A stretch of 64,000 nt of DNA from Helicobacteraceae bacterium (GTDB taxonomy: Bacteria > Campylobacterota > Campylobacteria > Campylobacterales > SZUA-545): assembly GCA_031275395.1 (NCBI GenBank), contig JAISOU010000061.1, forward strand, positions 1 to 64,000. The letters are read 5' to 3'. The notes beneath the pieces were generated by a model. The model had not been told where the DNA came from, ran no database searches, and saw nothing but the letters and a program-made list of their open reading frames with translations. Shown in pieces: positions 27,662 through 37,059 of the stretch. The translations under genes and the position numbers were made by a program. The stretch's first letter is position 1. Each line of letters opens with the position of its first letter.

Positions 27662-28356
27662 TGCGTTTTTTATTCTGCGAAAACGCCGGCGAACTTAACG
27701 TTATTTTAGAGGCGGAAGCGTTTTTACATCTAAAAGCGCGGCGCGTTCGCGTAGGCGAAACGATCGCTATGCGAAATCTGCGCGACGATCGCCTTTATTT
27801 TTATTCGATCGTAGAGCTTAAAAAAACGCGGGCTACTGCGACGCTGGAAGGCGACGAGATAAAGATCGTTTTATGCGATCGCGCTATCGATCTGGCGTGG
27901 TGCGTCGTCGATCCGAAAACGATCGAAAAAACTTTGCCTTTTCTAAACGAGATTGGAGCGCGAAAATTATATCTGTTATGGAGCGAAAAAAGCCAGCGCG
28001 GTTTTCATTTAAGTCTTAATCGTTTTGATCGGATACTGAACGCCTCCTGCGAGCAGTGCGGACGATCGCAAAAGATGAAAATAGAGATTATGGAGCTTGC
28101 GGAGTTTGTCGCGCAAAACCGTCGTATCGCGTCGCTGGATTTTAACGCGCCTACAATCGAGCAAAACGCCGCGCCCGATCAGATCCTAATCGTAGGACCG
28201 GAAGGCGGCTTTGGCGCGAAAGATTACGAAACGCTTAAAAACTACCCGCGATATAGCCTTTCTACGCCGCTTGTTTTGCGAAGCGAAACCGCGATTATCC
28301 TAACCGCCGCCCGCGCCCTGCCCTCTCAACCGCGTCGCGCCAACGGCGGGCTTTAA
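27661..28356 (+). CDS. rsmE: 16S rRNA m3U1498 methyltransferase RsmE
   Basis: A 231-residue SPOUT methyltransferase that methylates U1498 of 16S rRNA. An N-terminal PUA-like domain (about 1-70) is followed by the knotted SAM domain with ASCEQCGRS (about 123-131), GPEGGF (about 179-184) and LRSETA (about 204-209). The start overlaps the last base of the M23 gene. Confidence 0.95.
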   Translation: MRFLFCENAGELNVILEAEAFLHLKARRVRVGETIAMRNLRDDRLYFYSIVELKKTRATATLEGDEIKIVLCDRAIDLAWCVVDPKTIEKTLPFLNEIGARKLYLLWSEKSQRGFHLSLNRFDRILNASCEQCGRSQKMKIEIMELAEFVAQNRRIASLDFNAPTIEQNAAPDQILIVGPEGGFGAKDYETLKNYPRYSLSTPLVLRSETAIILTAARALPSQPRRANGGL

Positions 28357-28438
28357 GCGCGAAACCAGCGCGATCGCGCGCATTGAGATTTAAGCGCGGC
28401 GGCGATAATATACGGCTATCTAATCAAAAGGATATCGA

Positions 28439-28630
28439 ATGCGACTTAGCGCGCCTTCCAAAATTGTCTTTATCGTTTCGATCGTAGTCGCCGTTTTGGC
28501 GCTTGCAAGCCACCTGATCGGCTTGATAGGCGGGTCGCTAACGATTCCGTTCTTTACGGCAAACTCCTACTGGACGCTTGCCGCCGCCTACATACTGCTC
28601 GCGCTAGGCGTAACGATAAAGGGATTATAA
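28439..28630 (+). CDS. Small two-helix membrane protein
   Basis: A 63-residue protein with two predicted membrane helices (about 9-31 and 43-60) joined by a short polar loop. AAAAGG precedes the ATG at good spacing and TAATAT lies upstream, so expression is likely. No family recognised. It is convergent with the PglD-like gene. Confidence 0.65.
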   Translation: MRLSAPSKIVFIVSIVVAVLALASHLIGLIGGSLTIPFFTANSYWTLAAAYILLALGVTIKGL

Positions 28631-28659
28631 ACCCTACTATTGCGGCGCTACGGTTTGGA

Positions 28660-29328
28660 TTACCTAAAAACTCTGCGATCGTCGTTGTTTTTAACGACTC
28701 TCGCGGGCGATCCCAGCGCAATTACGCCTTCGGGTATGTCGGAATGGACGATAGAACCCATTCCGACGATACTCCAATTTCCAATCGAAGTCTTTTCGCG
28801 GACGGCGGCGTTCATACCGATATAACAGTTATCGCCGATCGAACAAGCGCCCGCAAGCGCCGTAAAAGAGGAGATCACGCAATTTTCGCCGACGATCGTA
28901 TCGTGTCCCACGCAAACGCTCGGTTGAATCAGAGCGGAGCTTTTTATAATAACGGCGTTTGAAATAAAAGCGCCGTAACAGACGATCGAGCCTTTTTCGA
29001 TCGTAGCGTCTTTGGCGACCTTTGCCAAAGGGTGGATTAGCGCGTCTGTAAGAGCGAAGCCCGCGGTCAAAACCTTCTCTTTAAGAGCGGCGCGAACGGC
29101 GGGTTCGCCTATGGCGATTACGATCGTTAGCTCTTTTTGCGCGTTAAAATGATTAGCTTTCAACTCTTCAAAGGTATAGACCTTTGCGCCGTTAATCTGC
29201 GCCGATCGCTTAGAATCGTCGATAAAAATAGCGTCGTCCCATTTGGAATTAACCTCGTTGATATCCCGCGCAAGCTCTAAAATCTCTCTGCCAAGCCCGC
29301 CGCAACCATATATTCCCAAAAGCGCCAC
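28660..29328 (-). CDS. PglD/NeuD-like sugar O/N-acyltransferase
   Basis: A 222-residue protein of the NeuD/PglD family. A Rossmann-like N-terminal domain (GIYGCGGLGREILELA, about 4-19) binds sugar substrate, and a C-terminal left-handed beta-helix (about 95-210) binds acetyl-CoA. The family catalytic histidine lies in SVCVGHDTIVGENC (about 137-150). It probably acetylates a nucleotide amino-sugar for surface glycans or glycoproteins. No other sugar-pathway gene is adjacent. Confidence 0.85.
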   Translation of the reverse strand: MALLGIYGCGGLGREILELARDINEVNSKWDDAIFIDDSKRSAQINGAKVYTFEELKANHFNAQKELTIVIAIGEPAVRAALKEKVLTAGFALTDALIHPLAKVAKDATIEKGSIVCYGAFISNAVIIKSSALIQPSVCVGHDTIVGENCVISSFTALAGACSIGDNCYIGMNAAVREKTSIGNWSIVGMGSIVHSDIPEGVIALGSPARVVKNNDDRRVFR

Positions 29329-29496
29329 AAAACCCCTTTTGCGTTTTTTATCGTCATTATTGTATTTGGTATTCTCTTTTTGACGGCGGAAAATCGGTCA
29401 AATCTCTAAAATACGACTAAATCAGTCAAGATACTAAGGTTTATTTAAGGAACAATGTGGCAGAATGCGCGTTTCAACTCAATAAGGAGGTCGTTA

Positions 29497-30432
29497 ATGA
29501 AGCCTAGTTTTGGTTTCTCAGTCTGGTTAAAAGCCGCGTTTGCCGCTTTAACCCTATTGTCGGTTTCGGCGTTTGCCGCCGGAGAAAGCGCGTTGGTTAC
29601 GACCGATTGGCTAGAAAAGAACCTAAAAGATCCAAACGTTCGGATCATAGAGGTCAGCGTCAATCCGGGCGTTTATGAGCGCGCCCACATACCGGGCGCC
29701 GTCAATTTTTCGTGGCATACCGATCTAAACGATAAAGTTCGCCGCGACATAGTCAGCCGCGCCGATTTTGAAAAGTTACTCTCCAAAGCGGGCGTAACCG
29801 ATAAATCGACGATCGTTCTTTACGGCGATACCAACAACTGGTTTGCCGCTTGGGGCGCGTGGGTATTCGATATTTACGGCGTAAAAAACGTCAAACTTCT
29901 TGACGGCGGGCGCGTTAAATGGGAGGCGGAAAATCGCCCGCAGGATAACCGCGTTCCCGAAATCAAAGCGACAAAGTTCGCGTTAGGAAAAGGCGACGAC
30001 AAGCTTCGCGCTCGTTTAGGCGACGTCGTGGCGATCGCGGAAGGCAAAACGAGCGGCGCGCTTTTGGATATTCGCTCGCCCGACGAGTATAGCGGCAAGG
30101 TTTTCGCCCCCGCAGGTATTCAGGAGCTATCGATCCGCGCCGGTCATATTCCAAGCGCCGTTAATGTCCCTTGGGGCAAAGCGGTTAATGCGGACGGAAC
30201 GTTCAAATCCGCCGCGGAATTAAAAGCGCTCTACGCGGACGTAGGAATCGACGGCAAAAAGCCGATCGTAACCTATTGCAGAATCGGCGAACGCTCTAGC
30301 CACAGCTGGTTCGCGCTCAAAAAGATTTTGGGTTACAACGTTAAAAACTACGACGGTTCTTGGACGGAATACGGCAACGCGGTAGGCGTGCCGATCGTTA
30401 ATCAAACGGGAACAATCTGGTCGGCAAAATAG
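29497..30432 (+). CDS. Exported thiosulfate sulfurtransferase (tandem rhodanese)
   Basis: A 311-residue periplasmic protein. A signal peptide (ending AFA near residue 26) is followed by two rhodanese domains. The C-terminal one has the active-site loop YCRIGERS with catalytic Cys (about 263), and the N-terminal one lacks it, as in classic rhodaneses. The frame opens at 29455, but AAGGAGG sits just before ATG 29497. It lies 61 bp before a YeeE/YedE sulfur transporter, so the pair likely handles periplasmic thiosulfate or sulfane sulfur and its uptake. Confidence 0.92.
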   Translation: MKPSFGFSVWLKAAFAALTLLSVSAFAAGESALVTTDWLEKNLKDPNVRIIEVSVNPGVYERAHIPGAVNFSWHTDLNDKVRRDIVSRADFEKLLSKAGVTDKSTIVLYGDTNNWFAAWGAWVFDIYGVKNVKLLDGGRVKWEAENRPQDNRVPEIKATKFALGKGDDKLRARLGDVVAIAEGKTSGALLDIRSPDEYSGKVFAPAGIQELSIRAGHIPSAVNVPWGKAVNADGTFKSAAELKALYADVGIDGKKPIVTYCRIGERSSHSWFALKKILGYNVKNYDGSWTEYGNAVGVPIVNQTGTIWSAK

Positions 30433-30493
30433 GCTATACTCCCGCCGATATACTCGGCGGGATCTTTCAAAAACGGATTTTAAGAGGTTTGCG

Positions 30494-31687
30494 ATGAAAT
30501 GGCGGCGAATTGCGGCGGCGCTTTTGGCGATCGCCTGTATTATTTTTTTGTTTTTCGCCGCGGATATTCTCGGCTTTTATTCCGCGCCAAAGCCGATCGC
30601 CGCGTCGTTTGCCTTCGCGTGCGGTTTGGCGCTTGGGATCGTTATGCAGCGAAGCCGCTTCTGCTTTTACTGCCACCTGCGCGAATGGTTTGAAGAACGT
30701 AATCCTCGCGGCGCGTTGGCGCTTTTGCTTGCGATCGCGATCGGACTTGTAGGCTATACGATCGTAATCGGCGGCTGGTCGCCTAATCCCTCTACGCTTC
30801 CTCCCGATATTCACGTCGGGACCGTTAGCGAAATCGTCGTTTTGGCGGGCTTGCTTTTTGGCTTTGGAATGGTCTTATCCGAATCGTGTATTAGCGCGCA
30901 CTGGTATCACCTCGCGGGCGGATCGCTCTTTTCTCTCGTCGCGCTATTTGGCGCGGCGATAGGCTTTTTTCTGGGCTTTAATAGTTGGAACGCGCTTTAT
31001 AGCTATCGCCTAGCCGAAGCGCCGACTATCTGGCTACCGGCTTATCTCGGTTACGGCGGCGCCCTACTCGTCCAACTAGGCGTAATCGTTTTGCTCTGCG
31101 CGTTTTTATGGCGCGGTTTTGGCGAATCTAGCGGCGAAGCTACCGCGCCAAGCGCGACGATCTTTGGCGCGTGGCGGCGACTTTGGGAAAAACAGTGGAG
31201 CTATTGGATCGGCGGTTTGCTTGTGGGACTGATCGCTATTGCGGCGATCTCGCGTATAAAACCGCTTGGCGTAACGGCTACGATCGCCTCTTGGACGCGA
31301 GCCGCCGCCAATAAATGGGGTTTGATACCCGATCGACTTAACGGCTTAGACGGCTTTGCGGGGTGCGGAAGCCTACCGCAAAACTTCTGGTTCAACGAGG
31401 ATTCGCTTTTGCTTTTAGGCTTTGTGGGCGGCGCGTTTATCGCTTCGCTGGCAAGCGGACAATTCGCGCTCGAAAAAATCAACCTCAAAGAGGCTTTACG
31501 CGCCCTTTTTGGCGGCGTTTTACTGGGTTTTGGCGCTATGATAGCGCTTGGCTGCACGATCGGGACGCTGCTTTCGGGAACTCAGGCGGGCGCGGTATCG
31601 GGTTGGCTTTTTGGCGCCGCTATGCTATTTGCTATATGGATCGGATTAAAGATAAAAAAGCGACTTATAGAGAATAAATCGCAATAA
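30494..31687 (+). CDS. YeeE/YedE family sulfur (thiosulfate) transporter
   Basis: A 397-residue polytopic inner-membrane protein of the YeeE/YedE (TsuA) family. Conserved cysteines for sulfur relay are in QRSRFCFYC (about 51-59), LSESCISAHW (about 133-142) and ALGCTIG (about 352-358). About ten membrane segments are predicted. With the preceding exported rhodanese it should import thiosulfate-derived sulfur. Confidence 0.92.
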   Translation: MKWRRIAAALLAIACIIFLFFAADILGFYSAPKPIAASFAFACGLALGIVMQRSRFCFYCHLREWFEERNPRGALALLLAIAIGLVGYTIVIGGWSPNPSTLPPDIHVGTVSEIVVLAGLLFGFGMVLSESCISAHWYHLAGGSLFSLVALFGAAIGFFLGFNSWNALYSYRLAEAPTIWLPAYLGYGGALLVQLGVIVLLCAFLWRGFGESSGEATAPSATIFGAWRRLWEKQWSYWIGGLLVGLIAIAAISRIKPLGVTATIASWTRAAANKWGLIPDRLNGLDGFAGCGSLPQNFWFNEDSLLLLGFVGGAFIASLASGQFALEKINLKEALRALFGGVLLGFGAMIALGCTIGTLLSGTQAGAVSGWLFGAAMLFAIWIGLKIKKRLIENKSQ

Positions 31688-31699
31688 TTTTAGAAAGTT

Positions 31700-32527
31700 T
31701 TACGGGCGTTTAGGAACGAGCGCTAAACGAAAGCCGATTGTCGCGCTCGAATAAGATTTTGCATAGCGCTCGCGCTTGGAAACGCGCAGATCGTCAAGAG
31801 AGGCTTCGTAACTTCCGCCGCGAACGACGCGATCGGCTACGGAACATCCAAATATGGGATCGCTAACGGCTTGGGCGCTATACTCGTCGTAGCAATCTTG
31901 CGTCCATTCCGCGACGTTTCCGCTTATATCGAATAGCAAAAAACCGTTAGATTTTTTTGCGCCGACCGTATGCGCCGCGCCGCTGGAATTAAGGCTATAC
32001 CACGCGTATTCGCCGACCGCGCCGCCGTCGCCCCAAAAGTATGGCGCGTTTGTTCCGCCTCGCGCCGCGTATTCCCATTGCGCTTCGCTAGGCAACGCGT
32101 ATTCATATAAAACGCCGCCGATCGTAATCGCGCCGGCGTTTGCGTTTAGCTTCGCTACAAAGCCGTTTGCGTCCGCTATTTTTGCCCAACTAACGCCGCT
32201 AACGGGCGCAGTCGATCGGTTTCCGCCCATAACCGCGCTCCACTGATTTTGCGTAACTTCAAAAACCCCGATATAAAAAGGTTTTGAGATCGTAACGTTA
32301 TGCGCGGGATTTTCGTTTTGCTCGCCGCCGTTTGCGCCCATAACGAAACTGCCGGCGGGTATTAAAACAAGCTCTATATTTGTCGCCCTATTGATACAGA
32401 TCGGCATAAGAGTCGTCAGTTTGTCGCAATTTGGCAAGCCGCCCTCTTCTTCATCGTCCGCATACTTAAAATCATAGGCTTTGCAACCTAATAAAAGCGC
32501 AAGTAAAATCGCTAGCCAGATTTTCAT
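31700..32527 (-). CDS. SUMF1/FGE-fold lipoprotein
   Basis: A 275-residue lipoprotein (LLGC, Cys15) with a formylglycine-generating-enzyme-fold domain (about 50-272). Family signatures are PAGSFVMG, FEVTQNQW, LPSEAQWEYAARGG, DISGNVAEWTQDCY and RVVRGGSY. The paired catalytic cysteines of true FGEs, normally just after RGGS, are missing (YEASLDDLRVSKRER). It is therefore more likely a C-type-lectin-like or structural member than a sulfatase-activating enzyme. Confidence 0.85.
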   Translation of the reverse strand: MKIWLAILLALLLGCKAYDFKYADDEEEGGLPNCDKLTTLMPICINRATNIELVLIPAGSFVMGANGGEQNENPAHNVTISKPFYIGVFEVTQNQWSAVMGGNRSTAPVSGVSWAKIADANGFVAKLNANAGAITIGGVLYEYALPSEAQWEYAARGGTNAPYFWGDGGAVGEYAWYSLNSSGAAHTVGAKKSNGFLLFDISGNVAEWTQDCYDEYSAQAVSDPIFGCSVADRVVRGGSYEASLDDLRVSKRERYAKSYSSATIGFRLALVPKRP

Positions 32528-32536
32528 AAAACAATC

Positions 32537-33127
32537 TTATCGAAAAGGTTTGTAAAAACTCCTGCTTGATAGCGAAAGCATAGGGCGATCGGCTTTGCTA
32601 TCGCCGTATGCGTAGATCTCTTGATATTGGCTTAAATCGTAAATCTCTTTGATCCGCGTTATTTTTTCCGCGCCTTTGCAGTTAGGCGACGCTAAGTTTC
32701 CCGTAAAACGACCGCCGATTATTTCAGGCTTCGTGGCGATCAGGGTTAAACCGAGATTTTCGCTCCATTTTTTTAGCCACAACTCGACGGAAGCGGATAC
32801 GATCGCTACGCTATGCCCTTCGCTTAAATGCCATTTGATCTTTTCAAGCGCTTTTGGACGGATAATACGATCTATTCTTTGCGCGGCGTACCGATCGGCT
32901 ATTTCTAGTAGCCGCGTATATTCGACGCCGCCAAAAAAATACGCTAAAACTTTGCGTTTTGTTTTCACGTCCGATATTAAGCCTAACGCATAGCCGACGA
33001 TAACAAACGACAGACGAAAAACGCCTATTAAAAAACGCCGAGCGCCTACCGAAAAGCGGATAAAATCGATCATCGAATCGCGATCGCTAATCGTCCCGTC
33101 AAAATCAAAAAGCGCCAGCGTTTTCAA
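32537..33127 (-). CDS. HAD-IB family hydrolase (SerB-like phosphatase)
   Basis: A 196-residue haloacid dehalogenase-superfamily phosphatase. Motif I is FDFDGT (nucleophile Asp8), motif II VSASVE (about 115), motif III Lys near CKGAEK and motif IV YGDSKADRPML (about 174-184). A hydrophobic cap helix pair (about 29-52) is typical of the HAD-IB/PSPase-like subclass acting on lipid or phosphoserine substrates. The start overlaps the murD stop by 4 bp. Confidence 0.88.
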   Translation of the reverse strand: MKTLALFDFDGTISDRDSMIDFIRFSVGARRFLIGVFRLSFVIVGYALGLISDVKTKRKVLAYFFGGVEYTRLLEIADRYAAQRIDRIIRPKALEKIKWHLSEGHSVAIVSASVELWLKKWSENLGLTLIATKPEIIGGRFTGNLASPNCKGAEKITRIKEIYDLSQYQEIYAYGDSKADRPMLSLSSRSFYKPFR

Positions 33128-34323
33128 TTTAGAGCGCTAACGTATTTTTTGAAAAGTTCGCCGCGCTCTTTATAGCCGCTAAACTGATCCAAACTTGCGG
33201 CGGCGGGAGAAAGAAGCGCGACGCTATTTTTATCTAATCGATCGGCGATTTTAGCGACGGCTATATCTAAAAAACCGCATAAAATCGCTTCGATCTCGCG
33301 CTCCTGCGCCATTTGTATTATCCGATCGCGGTTTGAGCCGATCGCGTAGATAACGACGCGCATATCTCTTAAGCGATCAAAAAGCGGCGTTAAATCCGCT
33401 CCTTTATCGTCGCCGCCAAGTATCAGATGAATCGGGCGATCTTTATATATATCGATCGCTTGCAAAGTAGCGTCGTAGTTCGTAGCTTTTGAATCGTCTA
33501 TCCAGAACCTGCCGCTCTTATCAAAAAACTCCTCGATCTTATGCTTATCAACGACAAAACTATTTAACAAATTATAATCGGTTTCGTCAAATAACGCCTT
33601 AGATATAGAAAGCGCGATCAGCGCGTCTTGTAAAAAGCAGCCCTGAAACCTTATTCGCGCCGCGTCAATATCGAAAAAATTAGCCAGATCGTCGTTATTT
33701 TCGTAGTAACACGCAAACGCTTTTGTGGGAATATGCCGATATTTTGCGGGGATTATCGCAAGCTCGCCTTCGGCAAGCCATTGCAGAGGTTTTAGCTTTG
33801 CCGCCTCGTAAGCCTCAAAACTTCTATGCCAACTAATATGATCGGGCGCGATCGGCAAAAGCGCGTAGATATTAGGACGCGCCCTCGTCGTGTAATGAAG
33901 CGTAAAACTACTCGTTTCAAGCGCCCATATTTTTGCTTCCATATCCAACTCGGCAAGCGGCGCGCCGATATTTCCTCCGATGATCGCGCCTTTGTTTTTA
34001 AGCAAAAGCCCGACCATTTCCGTCGTCGTCGTTTTGCCGTTTGTTCCGCTAATCCATATCGAAAATGGCGAACATTCGCAAAAGAGATCGTATTCGCTGA
34101 TAAGATTTTTAGCGCGTTTTACCTGCGGGTGGCTTGGCGCTATGCCGGGCGAAACTACTTCCATCGTCGATTTATCCGGATCGAATAGATCCATCGGCAA
34201 AAGTTTATTGTTTTCGCCGAAAGTTTCTACCTGTTTAAATCTGTCGTCGAAAATCTCGCAATTACCAAAGCGTTTTGCGATCGCGGCGTTTGTTTTTCCA
34301 TAGCCAAAAAGAGTGATTTGCAT
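33124..34323 (-). CDS. murD: UDP-N-acetylmuramoylalanine-D-glutamate ligase
   Basis: A 399-residue cytosolic Mur ligase that adds D-Glu to UDP-MurNAc-Ala. It has the ATP loop SGTNGKTTTTE (about 89-99), the central EAYEAAKLKPL region and the C-terminal DDSKATNYDATLQAI (about 272-286). It is slightly short (typical 430-450) but complete, as in Campylobacter. It lies 6 bases after mraY. Confidence 0.95.
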   Translation of the reverse strand: MQITLFGYGKTNAAIAKRFGNCEIFDDRFKQVETFGENNKLLPMDLFDPDKSTMEVVSPGIAPSHPQVKRAKNLISEYDLFCECSPFSIWISGTNGKTTTTEMVGLLLKNKGAIIGGNIGAPLAELDMEAKIWALETSSFTLHYTTRARPNIYALLPIAPDHISWHRSFEAYEAAKLKPLQWLAEGELAIIPAKYRHIPTKAFACYYENNDDLANFFDIDAARIRFQGCFLQDALIALSISKALFDETDYNLLNSFVVDKHKIEEFFDKSGRFWIDDSKATNYDATLQAIDIYKDRPIHLILGGDDKGADLTPLFDRLRDMRVVIYAIGSNRDRIIQMAQEREIEAILCGFLDIAVAKIADRLDKNSVALLSPAAASLDQFSGYKERGELFKKYVSALN

Positions 34324-34329
34324 AAAGTA

Positions 34330-35397
34330 TTACCTAATTTTGATCGTAATTAGAGCAAGGATATTTGACAAAAGCGCTATGATCCAAAAGCGCACGATTA
34401 TTTTATTTTCCGCCCAGCGTTTTAGTTCAAAATGGTGGTGTAGTGGCGCCATTAAAAATATCCGTCTTCTGCGAAACTTATAACTTCCTACCTGCAAAAT
34501 TACCGATATCGTTTCGACTACAAAAATAAAACCGATCAGTAAAAGCAAAGCTTCGGTTTTTGAGATGATCGCAAGATAAGCTATAAACGCGCCAATCGAA
34601 AGACTTCCGCTATCGCCCATAAAGACCTCCGCCGGATTTGCGTTGAACCATAAAAAACCAAGAAGCGCGCCCAACATAGCAGACGCGATCACAACCGCCT
34701 CCCCAACGCCCGAAACGCTAGGCATTAAGAGCGATTGACTCATATTCGCGTGTCCCGTAATATAGACGAATATCGCTAACGTGGCGATCGAAAAAATACT
34801 AGGCGCGGCGGCAAGCCCATCAAGCCCGTCCGTAAGATTTACGGCGTTGCTGGCGCTAACAAATACCAAAGCCCAAAAAAACGCGATATAAACGCCTAAA
34901 TCTTTCAATACAGGTTCTTTAATAAACGGCAAATAAAGATGGGTATTTAGATTTGAAGCGTATATCAGTAAAAGCGAGATTAGCGCCGCCGCGAGCGCCT
35001 GCAATATAAACTTAAATCCCGCTGAAAGTCCCATTTCATTCTGTTTGCCCTTGATTTTTCTTAGATCGTCTATCACGCCGATCGCGCTAAAAAAGGCAAT
35101 AGTCACAATACCAATCCAAGCGAAAGAATTGGTAAGATTAACGCTCAAAAACGCGGCGATCAAAGCGCAGGAGGTAAAAACCGCACCGCCCATCGTCGGC
35201 GTATTTTGCTTGCTTTTGTGTCCGCCCGGGGCGTGAATTAGGATCGGTTGCGTCGCTCCCTGTCGCTTCGCCCACACGATAAAACGCGGAAAAAACCAGA
35301 GCGCGAGGACGAAAGCGACGCAAAAAGCCGCCCCCGCGCGTACGGTAATATAGGTGAAAAGATTGAAGTGTAGCCAGCTTGAAAGAAAGTAAAGCAT
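34330..35397 (-). CDS. mraY: Phospho-N-acetylmuramoyl-pentapeptide transferase
   Basis: A 355-residue polytopic membrane enzyme making lipid I. Signatures are HKSKQNTPTMGG (about 60-71), the catalytic NLTDGLDGLA (about 187-196), FMGDSGSLSIG (about 264-274) and the C-terminal APLHHHFEL (about 318-326). It is the first gene of mraY-murD-HAD on minus and divergent from gpmI, a Campylobacter-like order. TATAAT-like boxes for both directions lie in 35398-35476. Confidence 0.97.
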   Translation of the reverse strand: MLYFLSSWLHFNLFTYITVRAGAAFCVAFVLALWFFPRFIVWAKRQGATQPILIHAPGGHKSKQNTPTMGGAVFTSCALIAAFLSVNLTNSFAWIGIVTIAFFSAIGVIDDLRKIKGKQNEMGLSAGFKFILQALAAALISLLLIYASNLNTHLYLPFIKEPVLKDLGVYIAFFWALVFVSASNAVNLTDGLDGLAAAPSIFSIATLAIFVYITGHANMSQSLLMPSVSGVGEAVVIASAMLGALLGFLWFNANPAEVFMGDSGSLSIGAFIAYLAIISKTEALLLLIGFIFVVETISVILQVGSYKFRRRRIFLMAPLHHHFELKRWAENKIIVRFWIIALLSNILALITIKIR

Positions 35398-35476
35398 AAA
35401 AAACCTAAACCTAATTTTAAGGCGAGGATTATATTATATTGCTCATAATTAGAAATTACGAACTAAGGAAACGATA
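35398..35476. promoter_or_regulatory. Divergent promoter region mraY/gpmI
   Basis: A short, very AT-rich spacer. TATATT (plus) and TATAAT (minus strand reading) occur in the stretch ATTATATTATATTG around 35428-35441, serving opposite genes. GGAA lies 9 bases before the gpmI ATG. No clear -35 boxes. Confidence 0.45.
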
Positions 35477-36970
35477 ATGGCGACTAGAAAAAAGATACAT
35501 AAGACGATCTTGATCGTAACAGACGGAATCGGGCGCAAACCAAAAAGCCCTTACAACGCTTTTGAAAACGCGACAAAACCTACCTACGACAGGCTTTTTG
35601 CAACCCTGCCGCACTCGCTTCTAAAGACTCATTCCGAAGCGGTTGGATTGCCGAGCGGACAGATGGGCAACAGCGAAGTCGGGCATTTGACGCTCGGTTC
35701 GGGGCGCATTTTGTATCAGGACTTGGTAAAGATTTCCAAAGCGATCGACGAGGGAACGTTTGGGCAAAACAAGGTTTTCCACGATCTGCTCGAAAAAAGC
35801 GAGCGGATTCATCTGATAGGACTGATCAGCGACGGAGGCGTTCATTCGCATATCGATCATATTTTAGGCGTGGCGCGAGTCGCGGAAGAAGCGGATAAAA
35901 CGGTCTTTTTGCACCTGCTTACGGACGGACGCGACGTGTCGCCTACCTCGTCGCCGCTCTACCTTAACGACGTTAAGCCAATTTTAAGCGATCGCGTGAT
36001 TTTGGCGAGCGTCGGCGGGCGATACTACGGAATGGATCGCGACAATCGCTGGGAGCGCGTCAAACGCGCCTACGACGCGATCGTGCTAGGAACACCCAAA
36101 GCGACGACGAGCGATCTTGAACAATACTGCTCCGATCGCCACGCGCAAGGGGTTACGGACGAGTTTATCGAGCCGATCGCCGCGCCTACCTACGAAGGCG
36201 TTCAGGACGGCGACGCGGTTCTATTTTTGAACTTTAGAAGCGATCGAATGCGCGAGCTGGCGCAACTGATCGGCGAGGTCGATTTTACGCCGATCGAAGT
36301 CGAAAAACGCGAGGTTTTTGTAGCGACGATGACGGAATACAGCCAAGCGTTTGACTTTCCGATCCTGTTTCCTAAAGACAACCTGAAAAACACGCTTTGC
36401 GAAGTGATCGCCAAATCGCGCTTAAAGCAGTTTCACACCGCAGAAACGGAAAAATACGCCCACGTAACCTTCTTTTTCAACGGCGGCAACGAAACGCCGC
36501 TAAAAGGCGAAACGCGGGTTTTGATCCCCTCGCCCAAAGTCGCCACCTACGACCTTCAGCCCGAAATGAGCGCGGACGAGGTGGGCGACGCGGTAGTTAA
36601 GGCGATTAGCGACGGATTTGACTTTATCGTCGTTAATTTCGCAAACGGCGATATGGTCGGGCATACGGGCAATTACGAAGCGGCGCTAAAAGCGGTCGAA
36701 GCGGTCGATCGCAACTTGGGCAAAATTATCGAGCAGGCGGACAAAAAGAATTACGCCTACGTGATTACCTCCGATCACGGCAACTGCGAAGAGATGAAAG
36801 ACGCTTACGGCAACGCGCTCACAAACCACACGGTCGGCGACGCGTGGTGTTTTGTGAAAGCCGAAGGGGTCAAATCGATCAAAAACGGCGGACTAAGCAA
36901 CGTCGCGGCGACAATTCTAAAAATCATGGGGCTTCAAATCCCCGCGGAAATGGCAAAACCGCTATTTTAA
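35477..36970 (+). CDS. gpmI: 2,3-bisphosphoglycerate-independent phosphoglycerate mutase
   Basis: A 497-residue alkaline-phosphatase-superfamily enzyme interconverting 3- and 2-phosphoglycerate with Mn2+. The phosphorylated serine lies in MGNSEVGHLTLGSGR (about 62-76). Other motifs are HLLTDGRDVSPTS (about 154-166), FLNFRSDRMREL (about 252-263), HTGN and TSDHGNCEEM (about 435-444) with metal ligands. Length is typical. Confidence 0.97.
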   Translation: MATRKKIHKTILIVTDGIGRKPKSPYNAFENATKPTYDRLFATLPHSLLKTHSEAVGLPSGQMGNSEVGHLTLGSGRILYQDLVKISKAIDEGTFGQNKVFHDLLEKSERIHLIGLISDGGVHSHIDHILGVARVAEEADKTVFLHLLTDGRDVSPTSSPLYLNDVKPILSDRVILASVGGRYYGMDRDNRWERVKRAYDAIVLGTPKATTSDLEQYCSDRHAQGVTDEFIEPIAAPTYEGVQDGDAVLFLNFRSDRMRELAQLIGEVDFTPIEVEKREVFVATMTEYSQAFDFPILFPKDNLKNTLCEVIAKSRLKQFHTAETEKYAHVTFFFNGGNETPLKGETRVLIPSPKVATYDLQPEMSADEVGDAVVKAISDGFDFIVVNFANGDMVGHTGNYEAALKAVEAVDRNLGKIIEQADKKNYAYVITSDHGNCEEMKDAYGNALTNHTVGDAWCFVKAEGVKSIKNGGLSNVAATILKIMGLQIPAEMAKPLF

Positions 36971-36971
36971 T

Positions 36972-37026
36972 ACCGCCGGCGCCATCGTTTTACGAAAGGC
37001 GGCGCGCAACGGTTTTTTAATATAAT
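36972..37026 (+). promoter_or_regulatory. gpmI terminator-like hairpin and fabG -10 element
   Basis: CGCC/AGGCG arms around CGTTTTACG are followed by a T6 run (37014-37019), suggesting termination after gpmI. It is directly followed by TATAAT at 37021-37026, a good -10 for fabG whose RBS AAAAGG lies just before the ATG at 37060. A -35 is not obvious. Confidence 0.45.
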
Positions 37027-37059
37027 CTAGCGGTTCAAATCGAGAATAAAAGGAATACG

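Noticed and set aside
28368-28379. GCGCGATCGCGC palindrome after rsmE as a regulator operator
   Set aside because: Such GCGATCGC-centred palindromes occur all over the core sequence, so this copy is not special evidence of an operator.
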